Positions 1 through 12,600 of a DNA stretch of 64,000 nucleotides are shown one piece after another (positions within the stretch are counted from its first letter, which is position 1; each line of letters opens with the position of its first letter). Under the pieces are notes generated by a model, which did no database searches, was not told the DNA's origin, and worked only from the letters and a program-made list of their open reading frames with translations. The position numbers were made by a program, and so were the translations under genes. Source of the DNA: Aptenodytes patagonicus (lineage: Eukaryota; Chordata; Aves; Sphenisciformes; Spheniscidae); NCBI RefSeq assembly GCF_965638725.1, contig NC_134961.1, positions 7,532,641-7,596,640 of the forward strand, in the 5' to 3' direction.

Positions 1-606
1 CTTGCTGTAGCCGGGAGGATAAATCAGCGGCCCCGGGCGGTCACGGCAGGGCTGACCCAGCTGGGCTCATTGGTCCCGCTTTGCAGCTCGCAGTGGACGG
101 GTTTCCCTTCTTTTCATCTCCCCATTCTGTTTTACCAAGGGGAGCAGCGCCGGCGGCATGCCGCGACTCTGGGGCGGGCAAGCAGTGGGAAGGCTGACCT
201 ACTTTCCATGGGCATCGCTAGGCAGGACCTCCTTCCCAGGCACCGCCAAGGCAATTCACCGCCACCAAACCCCAGCTGGCACAGGGCAGGGCAGACAGGA
301 GTGGGGGGGACCCTGAGGACCCCACCAGCGCAGGATCTGTCAGCAACTGATCAACCCCAAGCCAGGTGGGACCCACACGCCTCCTAAACACCCATCATCC
401 TCCATTGACCGTCCATCAAGCTCCCACGCAAACCCAGCCTGGCAGTAAGTCAAACCCAGAGAGCAAAACTCTTCACCAGTTCGGCAGAGACCTCCCCACG
501 CCATACCAGGGGCATCGCCAGAGGCTCCTCCGAGGGCAGCAGAGGTGGCCCTGGCTGATCCCCACAGCCTGAACGTGGCCGCGCGCCTCCGCCGGGCAGC
601 ACTTAC
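1..606 (-). other. MPRIP: MPRIP intron 3 (partial)
   Basis: This is intronic sequence between the donor at 606 and the left edge. Open frames here carry no recognisable protein similarity, and the next PH-domain exon was not found. Confidence 0.8.
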
Positions 607-672
607 CATCTCGTCGAGGGCGTAGCGCAGCAGCCCGTGCTCGTAAAGGATGAAGAACCGACGCTGCCATTT
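607..672 (-). CDS. MPRIP: MPRIP coding exon 3 (residues 67-88, PH domain 1)
   Basis: This 66-nt exon encodes KWQRRFFILYEHGLLRYAL plus DEM, the typical W-x-x-R-F-F strand of a PH domain. The acceptor is CTCTTGCAG|AAATGG and the donor is GAGATG|GTAAGT, both phase 0. The following exon, which should continue the PH domain, is not present in 1-606 and must lie off the left edge. Confidence 0.95.
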
Positions 673-3600
673 CTGCAAGAGAAGACAGCAAGGCGGGTCA
701 CAGCAGGGCTCACCGGACCCACCGGAGCTGAGCCCCACAAAGCTGGGGCAGAGAAAAGACACCGAAACCCTTTCTTTGTGGCAGGGGAACTCCTGACAAC
801 AGGTCACATGCCCAGGTCTCACTGGGCACTGGACCACAGCTACCGAAAAAGCAGGGGGAACCCCCAACACTGCAGGGGCTGTTCCTAAAAGGTGATGAAG
901 TATTTCTGCTCAGCCCCTCATGCCCCAAACTCAGGTGTTTGGGGTGCCGTGGGCTTTGCAAAGCAGGATCCTGCCAGGCCATCCGGCAGGGGTCTGCCAG
1001 AGGTCTGCTCGCACCAGCCCACGTTGCTCAATGCTGATTTACTGCCTGGCTTTGCGGGTACCCAAGAAGAGGCTGTTTTGGCGTTGCTTCCCCACCCCGC
1101 TCCTCTCTGCATTCAGACAGACCCCAAGGTGGCCTGGTTTAACCATACAGGGGACAAAAATAACCAGAGACAAAAGACTCCAGCTATAGGCTGGAACCAG
1201 GACTTTCCTCCTCCTCCTCCTCCTCTCCTGAAGGACGCCCACAAGCCCTGTCACTGCTCTCCAAGAGACCCAAGACCTGCAGGACACCAGAAGGATCCCC
1301 CAGCTAAGTGCTCCCAGCCCTCAGCTTCATCCTGTGTGGTCTATTCCAGCACCCGGTCCTGCAGGGTGACAGGGTGTCACGCTAGATGTCCCCCAGCAGT
1401 GCATCAGCTGGATTTGGATGGTGGCTGCACCTCCAGGGGTGGCACTGCCTAGGCAGTCCTGCCTCCCCCAGCACCACGCTGGCACTGCTGCTTCTGCAGC
1501 CACACAGCAAACCAGATTGGAGAACTGATCTGGCTGGAAAACTGCCTTTTTTTTATGCGTGCCAGGTTGTTTTCAGCCAAGAGCAAAAACTGGTTGAGCA
1601 GGCTGAAATAAAAAAGGTCCTAGATTCATAGCCCCGGTGCAGAAATTCTTATCTCACTTTTCTCAGCCCTTTGGGCAAAGTCCAAGGTGCTCAGGGACAA
1701 GCAAAACTATCAAGGACCCTGTGGACCTCTGCATGCCCCAGCTTAGCAGGCAGCCTCCACTCCAGGGGGGACCCGAGTCCCATGTCCCCACAGTGTTGGG
1801 CCAGCAAGCCCGCAACTAGCTGCGACTCCAAATAATGACCCATAAACCCCAGGTTGAACTCAGAACCCAATTCTTGTTCACTCAGGAGAGATTTTTTTTT
1901 TATTACTAGGAGCTCCAAGAGCATTTTGGCTGTGTGACAGAGGGTTCACGGACCATTGCCATCCCTCCCACGCACAAGACAGCCCTGTCCTGGTGGCCTC
2001 AGCAGCAAGCTCCCTGGAAGAGCAGCTTGGTGACAGGCTGGGAGTCCTCGTCACAAGCCAGCGGTGAAAGGACATCAACCTGGCCACCTCCTTCTGGGCC
2101 TCACACCCCCCAGGGCAAGAAAGTGGGGGATGCTCCAACCCCACACGATGCTGCTGTTTCTGCAAGGCATGAGCAAACCCCTTTGGGCAGGAGCTGAGTG
2201 TGCCCCGCTCTGTCTGCGGGTCTCTGCTGCCAGCGCACTCGGCTTCAGAGCTCCGCAGGGTTATAGTGAACGGGAATCATCTCTCAGCCCCTTCCTTGCT
2301 GCAGGACCTGCCTGACACAGGGGTATCCGCATTAGGGGATGGGATGCGGTCTCCCTCCAGGGCTCTGGGCACGCCCGTGATGAGCTGCAGAAGATAAAGT
2401 AGTTGTTTCCAAGCACCAAAGGGAAACTTGGTGCCTTGCTGATGGTCCTAGCATGGCTCAGAGCCACACAGCCCACATCCCGCCAGCCTGAGAGCCTTCC
2501 CATCAGCATGGCATGTGTCAGGCCAACCAGACCCCAACCAGAGCAGCATCAAGGCATCAAAAAGCAACAGCAGCAAGCAATAAAACTGCACGGACTGAGC
2601 CTGACCAGCACCTGCAGTGCCCCAGCCTGCTGCCCAGCACGGGAGACCTCACATCCCGGAGAAGGCATTCGAGCCCTGCTGCAGAAAACATCTCCCAGCC
2701 TCCTGGTTTGCACAAGGGGATGGCTACATGGAGGTGCCTGTGGCACTCCCGGGGCCGCAGCCGCCTCTGTGGGCAGGGACAGGCCCTCGCCGCTCCTCCT
2801 GCCACCCCCACCCACGGCACGGGGAGAGGGCGTCTCGGCTTCGCTTACCCGGGAGCGGTGGACGGGGTTGTCAAAGTCCGTTCCTTCCGGGGCCAGCAGC
2901 AGCCAGCCGCCATAAATGGGTTTGGCCTGCAAAGAAACAGCAGAGAAACACATCAGGCGCAGAGGAAACCAGCACAGCGTGGACCAGCATCACGGGGGAT
3001 CGATGGTCAGGGACCACGGGAAACTGCATCAGCCCCCGGCGCGAAGGCAGCTGCATGAGTTCAGGCTCCTGCACACAGGCAAACTCAGCCTTGCCAGTGC
3101 AGGGAACACGATGCTTGACGGCAAGCCGTGGTGTTTATATACTCTGTGTGCAAACAGGATTGAGATGAGGACTTGGGGGGAAGTAAAACCCCAGCCACAA
3201 ACACCAAACTCGGCTGCTTCTGCATGGCATCGCGCCGAGAGCACCAACCTCCCGGGTACTGCCAAGCTGCAGAGCCCGTCCTCACTGACAGCTCTTCCCC
3301 TCGCCATCAGCAGCGTGCCTCTACCCCAAAGCAAAAACATACTCCAAAGGAGAGCTTGATGTTTTCCTTTTGTTAATTAAGAGAGGAAAAACTACCCAGC
3401 ACTGGCAGTTCTCCAGCTCACAGCCGCTTCCCGTGCCATGCACATCCAACACCCGTTTCCCTGCAGGGGCGGCCCCTGCCAGCCCGCTCCTCCCCGCCAG
3501 CGGCTTCCAGCAGCCCATGGCCGAGCACGCAGGAAGGTCAGAGCCAGGCGGAGGGAAAACAGCTCATTCAGCTGGCTGGGAAGAGAAAGGGAAAGAATAC

Positions 3601-6600
3601 CCGGAAAGAAATGCCTTACAGCACTGCCATTTATCAGTGGAAAAAAAAAAAATATCCAGGCTTTTTCCACCAGTGGTTTGGGCACAGAAGTGGCCAGCGC
3701 GAAGCAGGCGCACGCCATGGCAAGCGGTGGGATGGGGATGGGCACTGGGCATGTCCTCCCCCACGAAGTCCTATGGGCACCGCTCCTGGTGCCTGTCAAG
3801 CCGCAAACTATTAGCCAACCCCATTCCTGGCAAGGGCTGGGGCCAAATCCTGGTGCAAGAGTGGCGAGGCGTTGCCACACCAGCGAGGCGGCTCCGCAGA
3901 GGTATCGGGACAGGCCAGGAGGGAGGAAACCCAGGGCAGATCCAGCTTCTGGAGCCCCTGCGTCTGGGGACGCTGCTTTCCACCACGAAACATCAGTGCA
4001 TGCCCAGCCCCGGCCCCGCCCGGCCACACAGTGACAAGGACACATGTTCCCAGGTCCTCTCAAAATTATTTGGTTAATCTTGTTGCTTTCATTCTTTTCT
4101 TTTTCCTCTTTTTCCTTAAAACTGTTTCCAGTTCGGTACCTCCCCTAGATTCCTCCTGCCAGTTTCTGTGGTTTTGTAATGTTAAAAAAAAGTTTCCCCT
4201 CTGGAAAAATCCCTGCAAACAATAGAAGAAACTGCCTATGCACCAAAAACTGTCAAATGCATGAAGCACTGAGTAAGCAAACTGGAAACAAGCCGGAGGA
4301 GCCCTTTTACTGCTTATAAAGTAAAAAGAAATAACAAAATCTCTTATCCCCCCCCACAATGTGACATATCAGCTCTAGGTGTTGCTCTCCCAGCAGCTGG
4401 GAAAACATGATTTGAGAAGACCTTCCTTCCCCCTCTCTTTAAAGGGAATTAAAAACAATGAAAATGGAGTGCTGGGAGCGAGATCCAACTTGGGGGAGTT
4501 GCTTCCCCCCCTCCTGGGGGCACAGGGCACCCCTGCACCCGCCTGTTCCCACGACCAGCACGAGCCTCACCCACACCGGGGGCCTTGCTGGCACAGAAGG
4601 GCACCCCGCAGGCACCGCAGCCCTCCCTGGGTTTGGCGAGGAGCCCCTCGCCCCCCGCCACCCCCATCATGCTCACCTGGGTGCTGGCGCCCTGCTCGCC
4701 CGTGGCCCCCATGCTGCCCCCCAGCCGGCACGGCACCCGCTCTGCGCCCGGCCCCGCGCTGCCCACACTGCCAGCGCCCGGCAGGGTAAGCCGCGCTCCG
4801 CCACTCCCCCGGCGCGCCCCACCGGCAGCCCGCCCCGCGCCCCCACCCAAAGGCGCCCGTGACGCATCCGTGCCCACGCGAGGGGAGGACTTTGGAGCAG
4901 GGGCTCCCACCGCTCCCCACCGTGCCGGGATGCAGCCGTGTCCACCCACGTGGCCTGGGCAGGGCGGCTTGCAACGGCCTTTCCCAAATTTCTCTTCTGT
5001 TTTACAGGAGGGAAAGCAAAATTGCGAATAAGTAACTAAAGATGACCCACCAGAGAGCCGGGAAGTGCCTTCAAAGGGGTCACTGCAACAGGGAAGGGGG
5101 GTCCCCAAACTCCCACGAGAGGCACTCGCGGTGAGCCCTGAGCAACCGGCTCTGGTGCTTGAGAAGATACTGCGAGTAGCCTCCACCACCCAGGAACAAG
5201 GAGGAGGATGACAGCGAAGGCAGGACGCGGCATCCCCAATGCTTGGCACCGCCATGCCAAGGCAGCACCCTGAGGAGCCCTCAGCGGCGACGCTACGGGC
5301 AGCCGAGCTGCTTGCAGGGCTCGGCCCTCCTCCGTGCCCCAGCACAGCCCCTGGGCACGGCCAAGTGCTCAACCCAGCAAAGCCCCACGAGCAAAATCTC
5401 TCCCCAGCACAAGCCGCAGCACTGCAGCCTTCCCAGCAGGACCACCCCACGCCACTCCGAGCACCCCGCTGCACCCCAGCAGCATCCAGCCCCACATAGC
5501 CCCCAGGCAGCAGGCAAGTCCGAGCGCCACACCGGGGATGAAGTAACCGTGAAACCCAAACAGGGGACACCATCACCAGGGTCAGCAGTGAGCAGCCATA
5601 ACCCAATGTTACAGGCCTGAAGCCCTGCCCTACTTCAGCCTGGCTCACACCCCTCAGCAGACATTATTTTGCCCTCAACCACTCCAATTTTGGTTCAACT
5701 GACCGTATATAAAGCACCGAGCACCTGAAATACATGCCCTTAACATAGAGCACAGTCATTTCTTTACCGGCATCATAAAAAAGCACCGGTGGGCTATATT
5801 TATTTCAGCAGAAGCATCCAATTTCAGATATTGAAACCTAAATAGCTGAAAGGTATGAGTTAGAGTCAGCCAGCGTGGGCAGCCCAGTCCCACCCACCAA
5901 CAGATGAACACACAGCAGTGCTTTTTAAAGCCAAACCAAAACAAGCCACTGCTAAAACCAAGCAAATGCCCAGAGAGGTACAAGCCTAAATAAAAGGGAT
6001 ATGAATTAGTGCACAAAGTGTCTGAAATAAACCCATCACACCTGCATTGGAATGGCCCTGCTGAAGCGAGGTTTAAAATAAACCCGCTCGATGCGGCTGT
6101 GGGAGGCAGGTCCAGGGGAACGTTACCGCACCAGGATGGAGCTGGAGCCGCACGTTGCTTTGCACCAGCTCGGCTTCCTCCGGAGAGCTCAGCAAGAGGA
6201 GGAAAATGCAACGCCCAGCACTGAGCAAGAGCTCAGAGCAAAAACTTCCCCCGTCCAAGCAGATCTGTCCAACCTCACGTTAAGGGATGGCGTTAGAGCA
6301 ACCCCGGGGTTCCCAGGATGCCTTTGACCACACAGAGCACCGTCTGCCTCCCACAAGCTCCGGCGATGTTCGAAGGGCAGCTCCGGGTGGTTTCCCCGCA
6401 GGTAGCAGCCGCACAGGATGCTCAGGCGCTGGGCGGCTTTGCTTTCATCCAGACGGTACCTGGCCGAAGGGTGAGCCACAAAACGATGTGGAAAGCAGAG
6501 TGGAGGGCAGCTGCTGGCAGTGCGATGCATCCACGTCTGGGGTGGGGTGGGGCGACGCTCGCAGGGCGGGCAGGAAGAGGAGAGCCGGTTCCTCCGGCAC

Positions 6601-9600
6601 AGCTCGCGATGACGAAGCCAACCACCCACCACGACCTTGGCCGGGAGGTGCCGAAACCGCTGCCTCGCCGCCCCAGGAGAGATCTGCAGGCGCCTCGCCA
6701 CCCAAAAAAAGGGATATAGCCACAGTGCCTTCCAGGGGCATCACCGCACGGGAGGTGCGGCCGAGTTGGAGCCCCACAGTGCCCGGTTCCGTTCCACCCC
6801 GTGGGATCGGCGGAGGCTGACTCAGGCAGAAACACCCCCGCGTCACCGCTCCGCTTCCTGTCGCACCTCTGGGAACGCCCAGGTATCCCATCCCACCTCT
6901 GATCCCGCCCGGCCCTGCTTAGCTTCAGGGCCTGCCACCAGAGCTGTGCTGCGGGTGCTCCGCAGCCCCTCACCTGCCTCTCGGGTCACCGCCCCAGCCA
7001 CTGCACCCGTCCCCTCAGCCTGCAGGCCTGCACTGCATCAAGGAGGAGGACGCTGCCTCCAGCCCAGGGCCAGCGCTGGCAGGACGGCGGGTGGGAGGAA
7101 GCAGAGAAGGAAGCGGCCCCAGCTTGGTTTACACGAAGCTGTCAAGCTGCCGCGCTGATGTTGCCCAGGCACGGACAAACCACCCCAACCAGCTCCACCA
7201 GCACTGGGAACACGGTTCCCAGCAGCCAGGAGATTGGGCTCGAAGGATGTGCAGAGCCACTCAGCACTTTCCAAAGCACAGGGTCGTACAGGAACCCCTG
7301 CACATCCCCAGGGCTGCAGGGCAGAGAGGGCACAGTCACCTGCTTCCAGCAGGCAGGACAGATCACAGGAGCCTGACAGCCCACGGAGCACCAGGTCACA
7401 GGGCCGGAGGTGGGCTGTGACACCAACCAGCGTGCCCGTTGGACGGGCTTTCATGCCTGGAGTGTTTGTCAGTGGCACCTTCACCTCTTCCCTCGCCCAG
7501 GCAAACCAGCCAGCCAAGCAGGGTGCTCAGCAGCACCAAGCAGAGTCACACGGTGCCAGCCATGCAGTGCCCACAGGAGCTCATTGCACAAGGTGGAACA
7601 GGACAGCTCTGCCGACACCCACATCTCCTCTTAGGGTCTGGACTCGGCCCCGTGGCAGAGCAACCACATCCCCACTGGGGTGCTGGGATGCCCAGGTGGG
7701 CTGGGGATGCCCCCGTAGCGAGTCCCCACCCACCCCAACATGCTCCGAGGGAAGTCCGAATCCATCGCCGGGAAAGACTCCTGGCTCCGAGCACGTGGCA
7801 GGAGGGATAATCTGTTTAGGCTGCCGGCAGACGTAATCAGCCTGTCTCGGGTGGAGGCAGGGCTTGTTTTGTTCAGGCTTGGCAACTGAGCGGGAAGGGG
7901 AAAAAAAAAAAATGGACCATTGCAGCGGAGCTTTAGCCTCTGCCTCCAACACTGAATGCAGAGAGCCCTGTGCACCGGGGAAGCTGTGCCGGGGCTTCCA
8001 GCAGCCCTGCTAGAAAACAACAGCCCCAGCCTGACCCAGGCTGTGGGTGAACCTACGATAACTCCCATCCCACCACCTTTATGGGTTTTAGTCCCAATAT
8101 TCACCAAAGGGGCCTCTCTGAAAGCAGTGACAGCAGTGCCTGCCACTCCCTGCATGCATCTCTGGGTACTCAGCAACAGGGTCACAGCTCTCAGCTGGAC
8201 CCACAGCAGACCACGGTCCCAGAGCAGAGACAGCAAGGTCACCATTCCTTGTGCACCAACTCCCAAACCGCTCAGAGCTCCCTGGAGGCAGGGACGAGTT
8301 TCTGGCACAGCTCAAGGGGAAAGTCAAGACAAACGCTGTGGCTGCAACCTCAAAAGAGGAAATCTGGGCGGTTTCAGCTCTGCTCTGCTCTCGGTTTTGC
8401 ACACCTTGGAGCCCGAGAGAACATCACTGATGGGTGAGTCGGAGCAGCCGTCACCTGGCAGGAATGGGGAAGGTGACATGATGTTTGGGGCAGGAATGGG
8501 ATGTGATACCCAAGCAGGCTTTCCTGCCCACAGCATGGCTTCTAGGAACGGAGAGACAGAGACAGGCGTCACTTAACATTTTGCATGCTCCCAGTGGGAT
8601 GCCACATGGACCGCTGGAGACCCACGACCCCGGCCGGCAGGAGGCTCTGCAAACCCCACTGGCCAAACCCACGCTCCGGTGGCAATCCCAGGGGCCAGGG
8701 ACATAGCCCAGCCTTGGCGGTTAAGACGCTTACATCTCGGCTTCCCTGCTTGTACAGTATTTCCCCTCCACTGTATGTCACTTGGCGATGGGCAGCGGAG
8801 CGGGGGGCCAAACCTCAGCGCGGGAGGCTGCTGTGCTGCCAGTGGGCGTCCACAACCGCTCCCAGCGTGAAAGCAATCTCCATCCCCCAGCTCTGCATCC
8901 AGGCGGCCACTCGCTGCCCCCGGGTTCGGTCCAAGCTCAGCTTTCTCCAGCCCAAGACCCGGGCAGCTCCTGGGGACAGCCCTGGATGCGTGGGGACGGC
9001 CCCTTCTCCATCCACCTCCCACTCTTCCGCAAAAAACACATTTGCACAGCACAGGTGCGGGCACGAGCCGGCTGCTGCCGAAGCTGCAAATCGCCCAGGC
9101 CAGGCTTTTACCACCAACACACCTCACCGTGCAGGAAGAGGCCAAACCAGACTGGACAGACCGGACCCGGGGCGTGAGGAGCACGAGGTGCCGCTGCCGT
9201 GGGGCGGCTGGCGGGCACCACGCGTGGCACGGCCCTTCCGGCGCACCGGCAGCCCCGACCCAGCCGCCGGCAAACCCCGAAGAAAGGAGCTGCCTGGTCA
9301 GTTTGCTGCGCGGGCAGCGGGAGCGACTGACCGACCGGAGGAACAGGAAGGGGAAAGGTTGAAAAAAATCACCCCTCGTGCAAAGAGCCGGTCTCCTTCT
9401 GCAAATACCCTGGCCCTGGCCCCAGGGCTGCGCTCGGGTCCGAGCGCTGCCATCGGCTTGGGCAGTCGGAGCAAGAGCTGAAAGAGGCCGGCTGCAGCGT
9501 GCACGGGCATTTTGTCAGGTGGCAGCAAAATGGAAGTGGGAAGGAACGGGCTTTGCAATCCCCGCTCCCCTTCCTCGAGCAGCCCCGAAGCCCGGCGTGC

Positions 9601-12600
9601 CCTGCAGTGAGCAGGCTTATCAACCACCTCCCACGATGGGGCTTCCTCAGCGCCTGCGAGAAGCCACAACATCTCTCCACAGTGCTGGAGAGGGGATTTA
9701 TCACTTCCTCGGGTGCCAGGGCAGATAAGGTGCGGCGCCATGCAAAAAACCAGCAGCAAGTAAGCGTGCAAAGGGGACAATTCTCCAGCACCCAAAGGCA
9801 CCGCCATGCCCCTTCCCTTGGGCCACGCGGAAGGTTAAGTGCACCCAAAGCCGACCCCGGCACCCAACCTGACATTCCCTCCCGAGCACCCGCTGCCCTC
9901 ACTGCCTGCACGCCACTCTCCAAGGGTGGGACGCTGCCCGTGGGGGACAGCCACCGTGACCCTGCCCACCCCAGCTCCTCTGGCTGTGCCCCCCAAGTCC
10001 CTGCCCACTGCAGCCACCGACGGAGGCGGGTTTGACATTTGCAGAGAATCTCCCCCTGTTCGGTCCTAATAATTACTCAAGTACAGGCGGATTTTTGCAG
10101 CATGATACAAGCAGCCGGGAGCAGGGAATGCAAGCACAGGGGCTGCTTTCCAGGAAAGAGGGGGCTTTTCCTCCCCCGAGGAGCAGGGGGTGGAGGCGAA
10201 AGCGTGCCCGGGACATGATCCTTCACCCTGTAGCCCTTCAGACAATGCACAGAGCCAGGACAAGACCCCGGCCCAGGGCATCGCAGCCCCATCGATACAA
10301 TGCCCCAGAGCAAAGCCAAGCCTGCGACCCAACGCTGACACTCTCCGGCCTCGGGGCTGCTGGCGGCCAGCTGTTCGGCATCCAGAACAGTAGGAAAGTG
10401 ATAATGTCCAAAGGAGGCGAGACGGAAATAACCACCCCCCCTGCCGCTGGGCAGGGGTGTCACAGACCGGGGCAGGAGGAGGCACTGGGAGAAGTCTGCG
10501 AGCTCCATTTTCTAACTGGGTGGTCCTCTGGACATCCATGCCATGGTCTCAAAAAAAAGAAGAAAAAAAAAAAAGGCACTGGTAGCTGGAAAGACGTCCT
10601 CAAATTCCTTTATCTGTGCCAGTCCCCATGCCCCGAGAGAGCACACGCATGGAGAAAATTAAAAACAACTGCTTTACATTCTGCTCTTCTTCCAATTCAG
10701 GCTAATCGTAATTTTGAGGTTAATTCCCAGCCTCTTCCTGTAGTGGGGGGCTTCATCTTCCTTACAAGCCAAAGGCATGCGCGTGCAGGCACGGCTCAGT
10801 GCGGGCCAGCCGGCGTGGAGAGCAGGGACCCCACGGGGACACCCCCATGGCCCTGCACAGCCCTGGGTGGCTTCCTTGGGAAGAGGGTCCCGCTGGCCAG
10901 GCCGGCTTTGTCCCGGAGATGGAAGAGGATCCCCGGGAACCCTCCATCCTCCCGGGGCAGGCTCTGGGAGGCTGACCTCCACATGAGGTTTTCAAGAGGT
11001 TAAAGGGGACTGTGCGATGCCGGTGCAGGCACGTCTTGCCAGGGAAGAGGGAATTCCCACAAAAAGGGAATTTCTCCCTTGCCGGGAAAGGGGCAGTGCC
11101 AGGGGAGCTGGTGACGGGTGGGTGGAGCAGCCAGGACAGAGCCATCAACAGCACCGTGTCTGCCAGGGACCACAGGCCAGATCCTGCCATCACACAGGAT
11201 CGCAAGGGCTCTGAGCGCCCACGCCGGGGCTCGCGTTCATCAGGGCAGACCCACAGCAACAGATTTTCCCAAAGGGGGAGCAGACGTGGTGACTGACCCA
11301 GTTTTTCCCATGCCATGCGGGCACCCCAGAAGGTCAAACACAGGTTGGCGGGGGGCAGGGGGGGTGTCAAGGGCACGTCACCTCCTGCCTGTAGCCCTGG
11401 AGGGGGTGGCCAAGGCTCCAAGGGGTGGTGGGACCACACATAGCTGCCCCAAGTCACACCGACCCCTGGCCGGCAGCACAGCCACGCACAAAAACAACTC
11501 GTGAACGCAGCGCTCCCGGGATTAGGGACTTAGCGTCCGCACAGCCCTTTGAAGTTGGAAGTGCTAAGTCTGATTATTATTAGAGAGCTCCAGCTTGTTA
11601 ATCCTGATGTTTGGGACTGGATTCCCCCCTCCCAGCCCCGTTCCTAATTCAGTTCCCGAGTACGATGGGAATCCACTACTACCACTAAATATTTGTGACA
11701 CTTTGCAAACGCGCACCCGTCTCTGCTCCGAGCAGCTCCAACGCCCCGGAGCACCCCGGGAAGCAGGAGGGGCAGCTCCTAACGCCCACACAGGTATTCT
11801 TATATAACAAAAATCCAAAAAAGACACGAGTGCGTAAGTGTGAAGTACCTTCACCTTTCCTGCAAGCCAAGTAGAAAGGTCAGATGACTCAAAAGGACTT
11901 TTCTAGCCTGACTCTAGGTAATCACCAACACGGTCCCTGCCCATGGGGTGAGCGGGACGCACTGAGCACAGGGGCCCCCACGCTGCAGTGTGGGATCCCC
12001 CTACCCAAACCGAGCTTAAAAAAAAAAAAATGAAAAAGGCAAAAAAATTCAGAGCTGTTAAATGAACCGTTATTCCTGGGTGTGCTTCGGAGCGAGCACA
12101 CCCCCACATCCAGCAGCACGGAGCCGCCTCCTCCTCCGACAAGGGGCACGAATTCGGAGGGGAGGCAGGCAGGGTGGCAGGGAAGCACTGGGCTGGCCAC
12201 GGCCGGGGGCTCCTCAGCACGGGGGGCTGCGCGGCGGGGCGGGAGGGTACGTGCGTGCATCACACGCTACCAGAGCCACCATCTTATCTGGGAAGCGGGA
12301 TTACTTCACCCCAGCTGCAAGGGAGAAGCCGAGCAGGATCGCGCCGTTTTCCCAACCGGAGCCCCCGCACGGGGCCTGTGATCCGGCCACGGGGCCTGTG
12401 ATCCGGCCACGGGGCCGACCCTCTCCCCACGGGAGCCGGCCACAGTGGCAGCCCCCACCCCGGGGCCACCCGCCACCCCGACGGGAACAAAGCAAACGAG
12501 GGGCTGCCCGAAAGATGGCTCTGGGCCCTGGGTCCCCAGGGAGGGCAGCGGGCCCCCCACGGCAGAGGCAGGCAGGCACTATGAGGGGCAGCGTGCAATG

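Noticed and set aside
4449-5648. Minus-strand open frame of 399 codons
   Set aside because: It lies within MPRIP intron 1 in GC-rich DNA where several frames on both strands are open together. It has biased low-complexity composition and no recognisable domain.
8585-9481. Plus-strand open frame of 298 codons
   Set aside because: GC-rich intron DNA with overlapping frames on both strands, no motif and no similarity.
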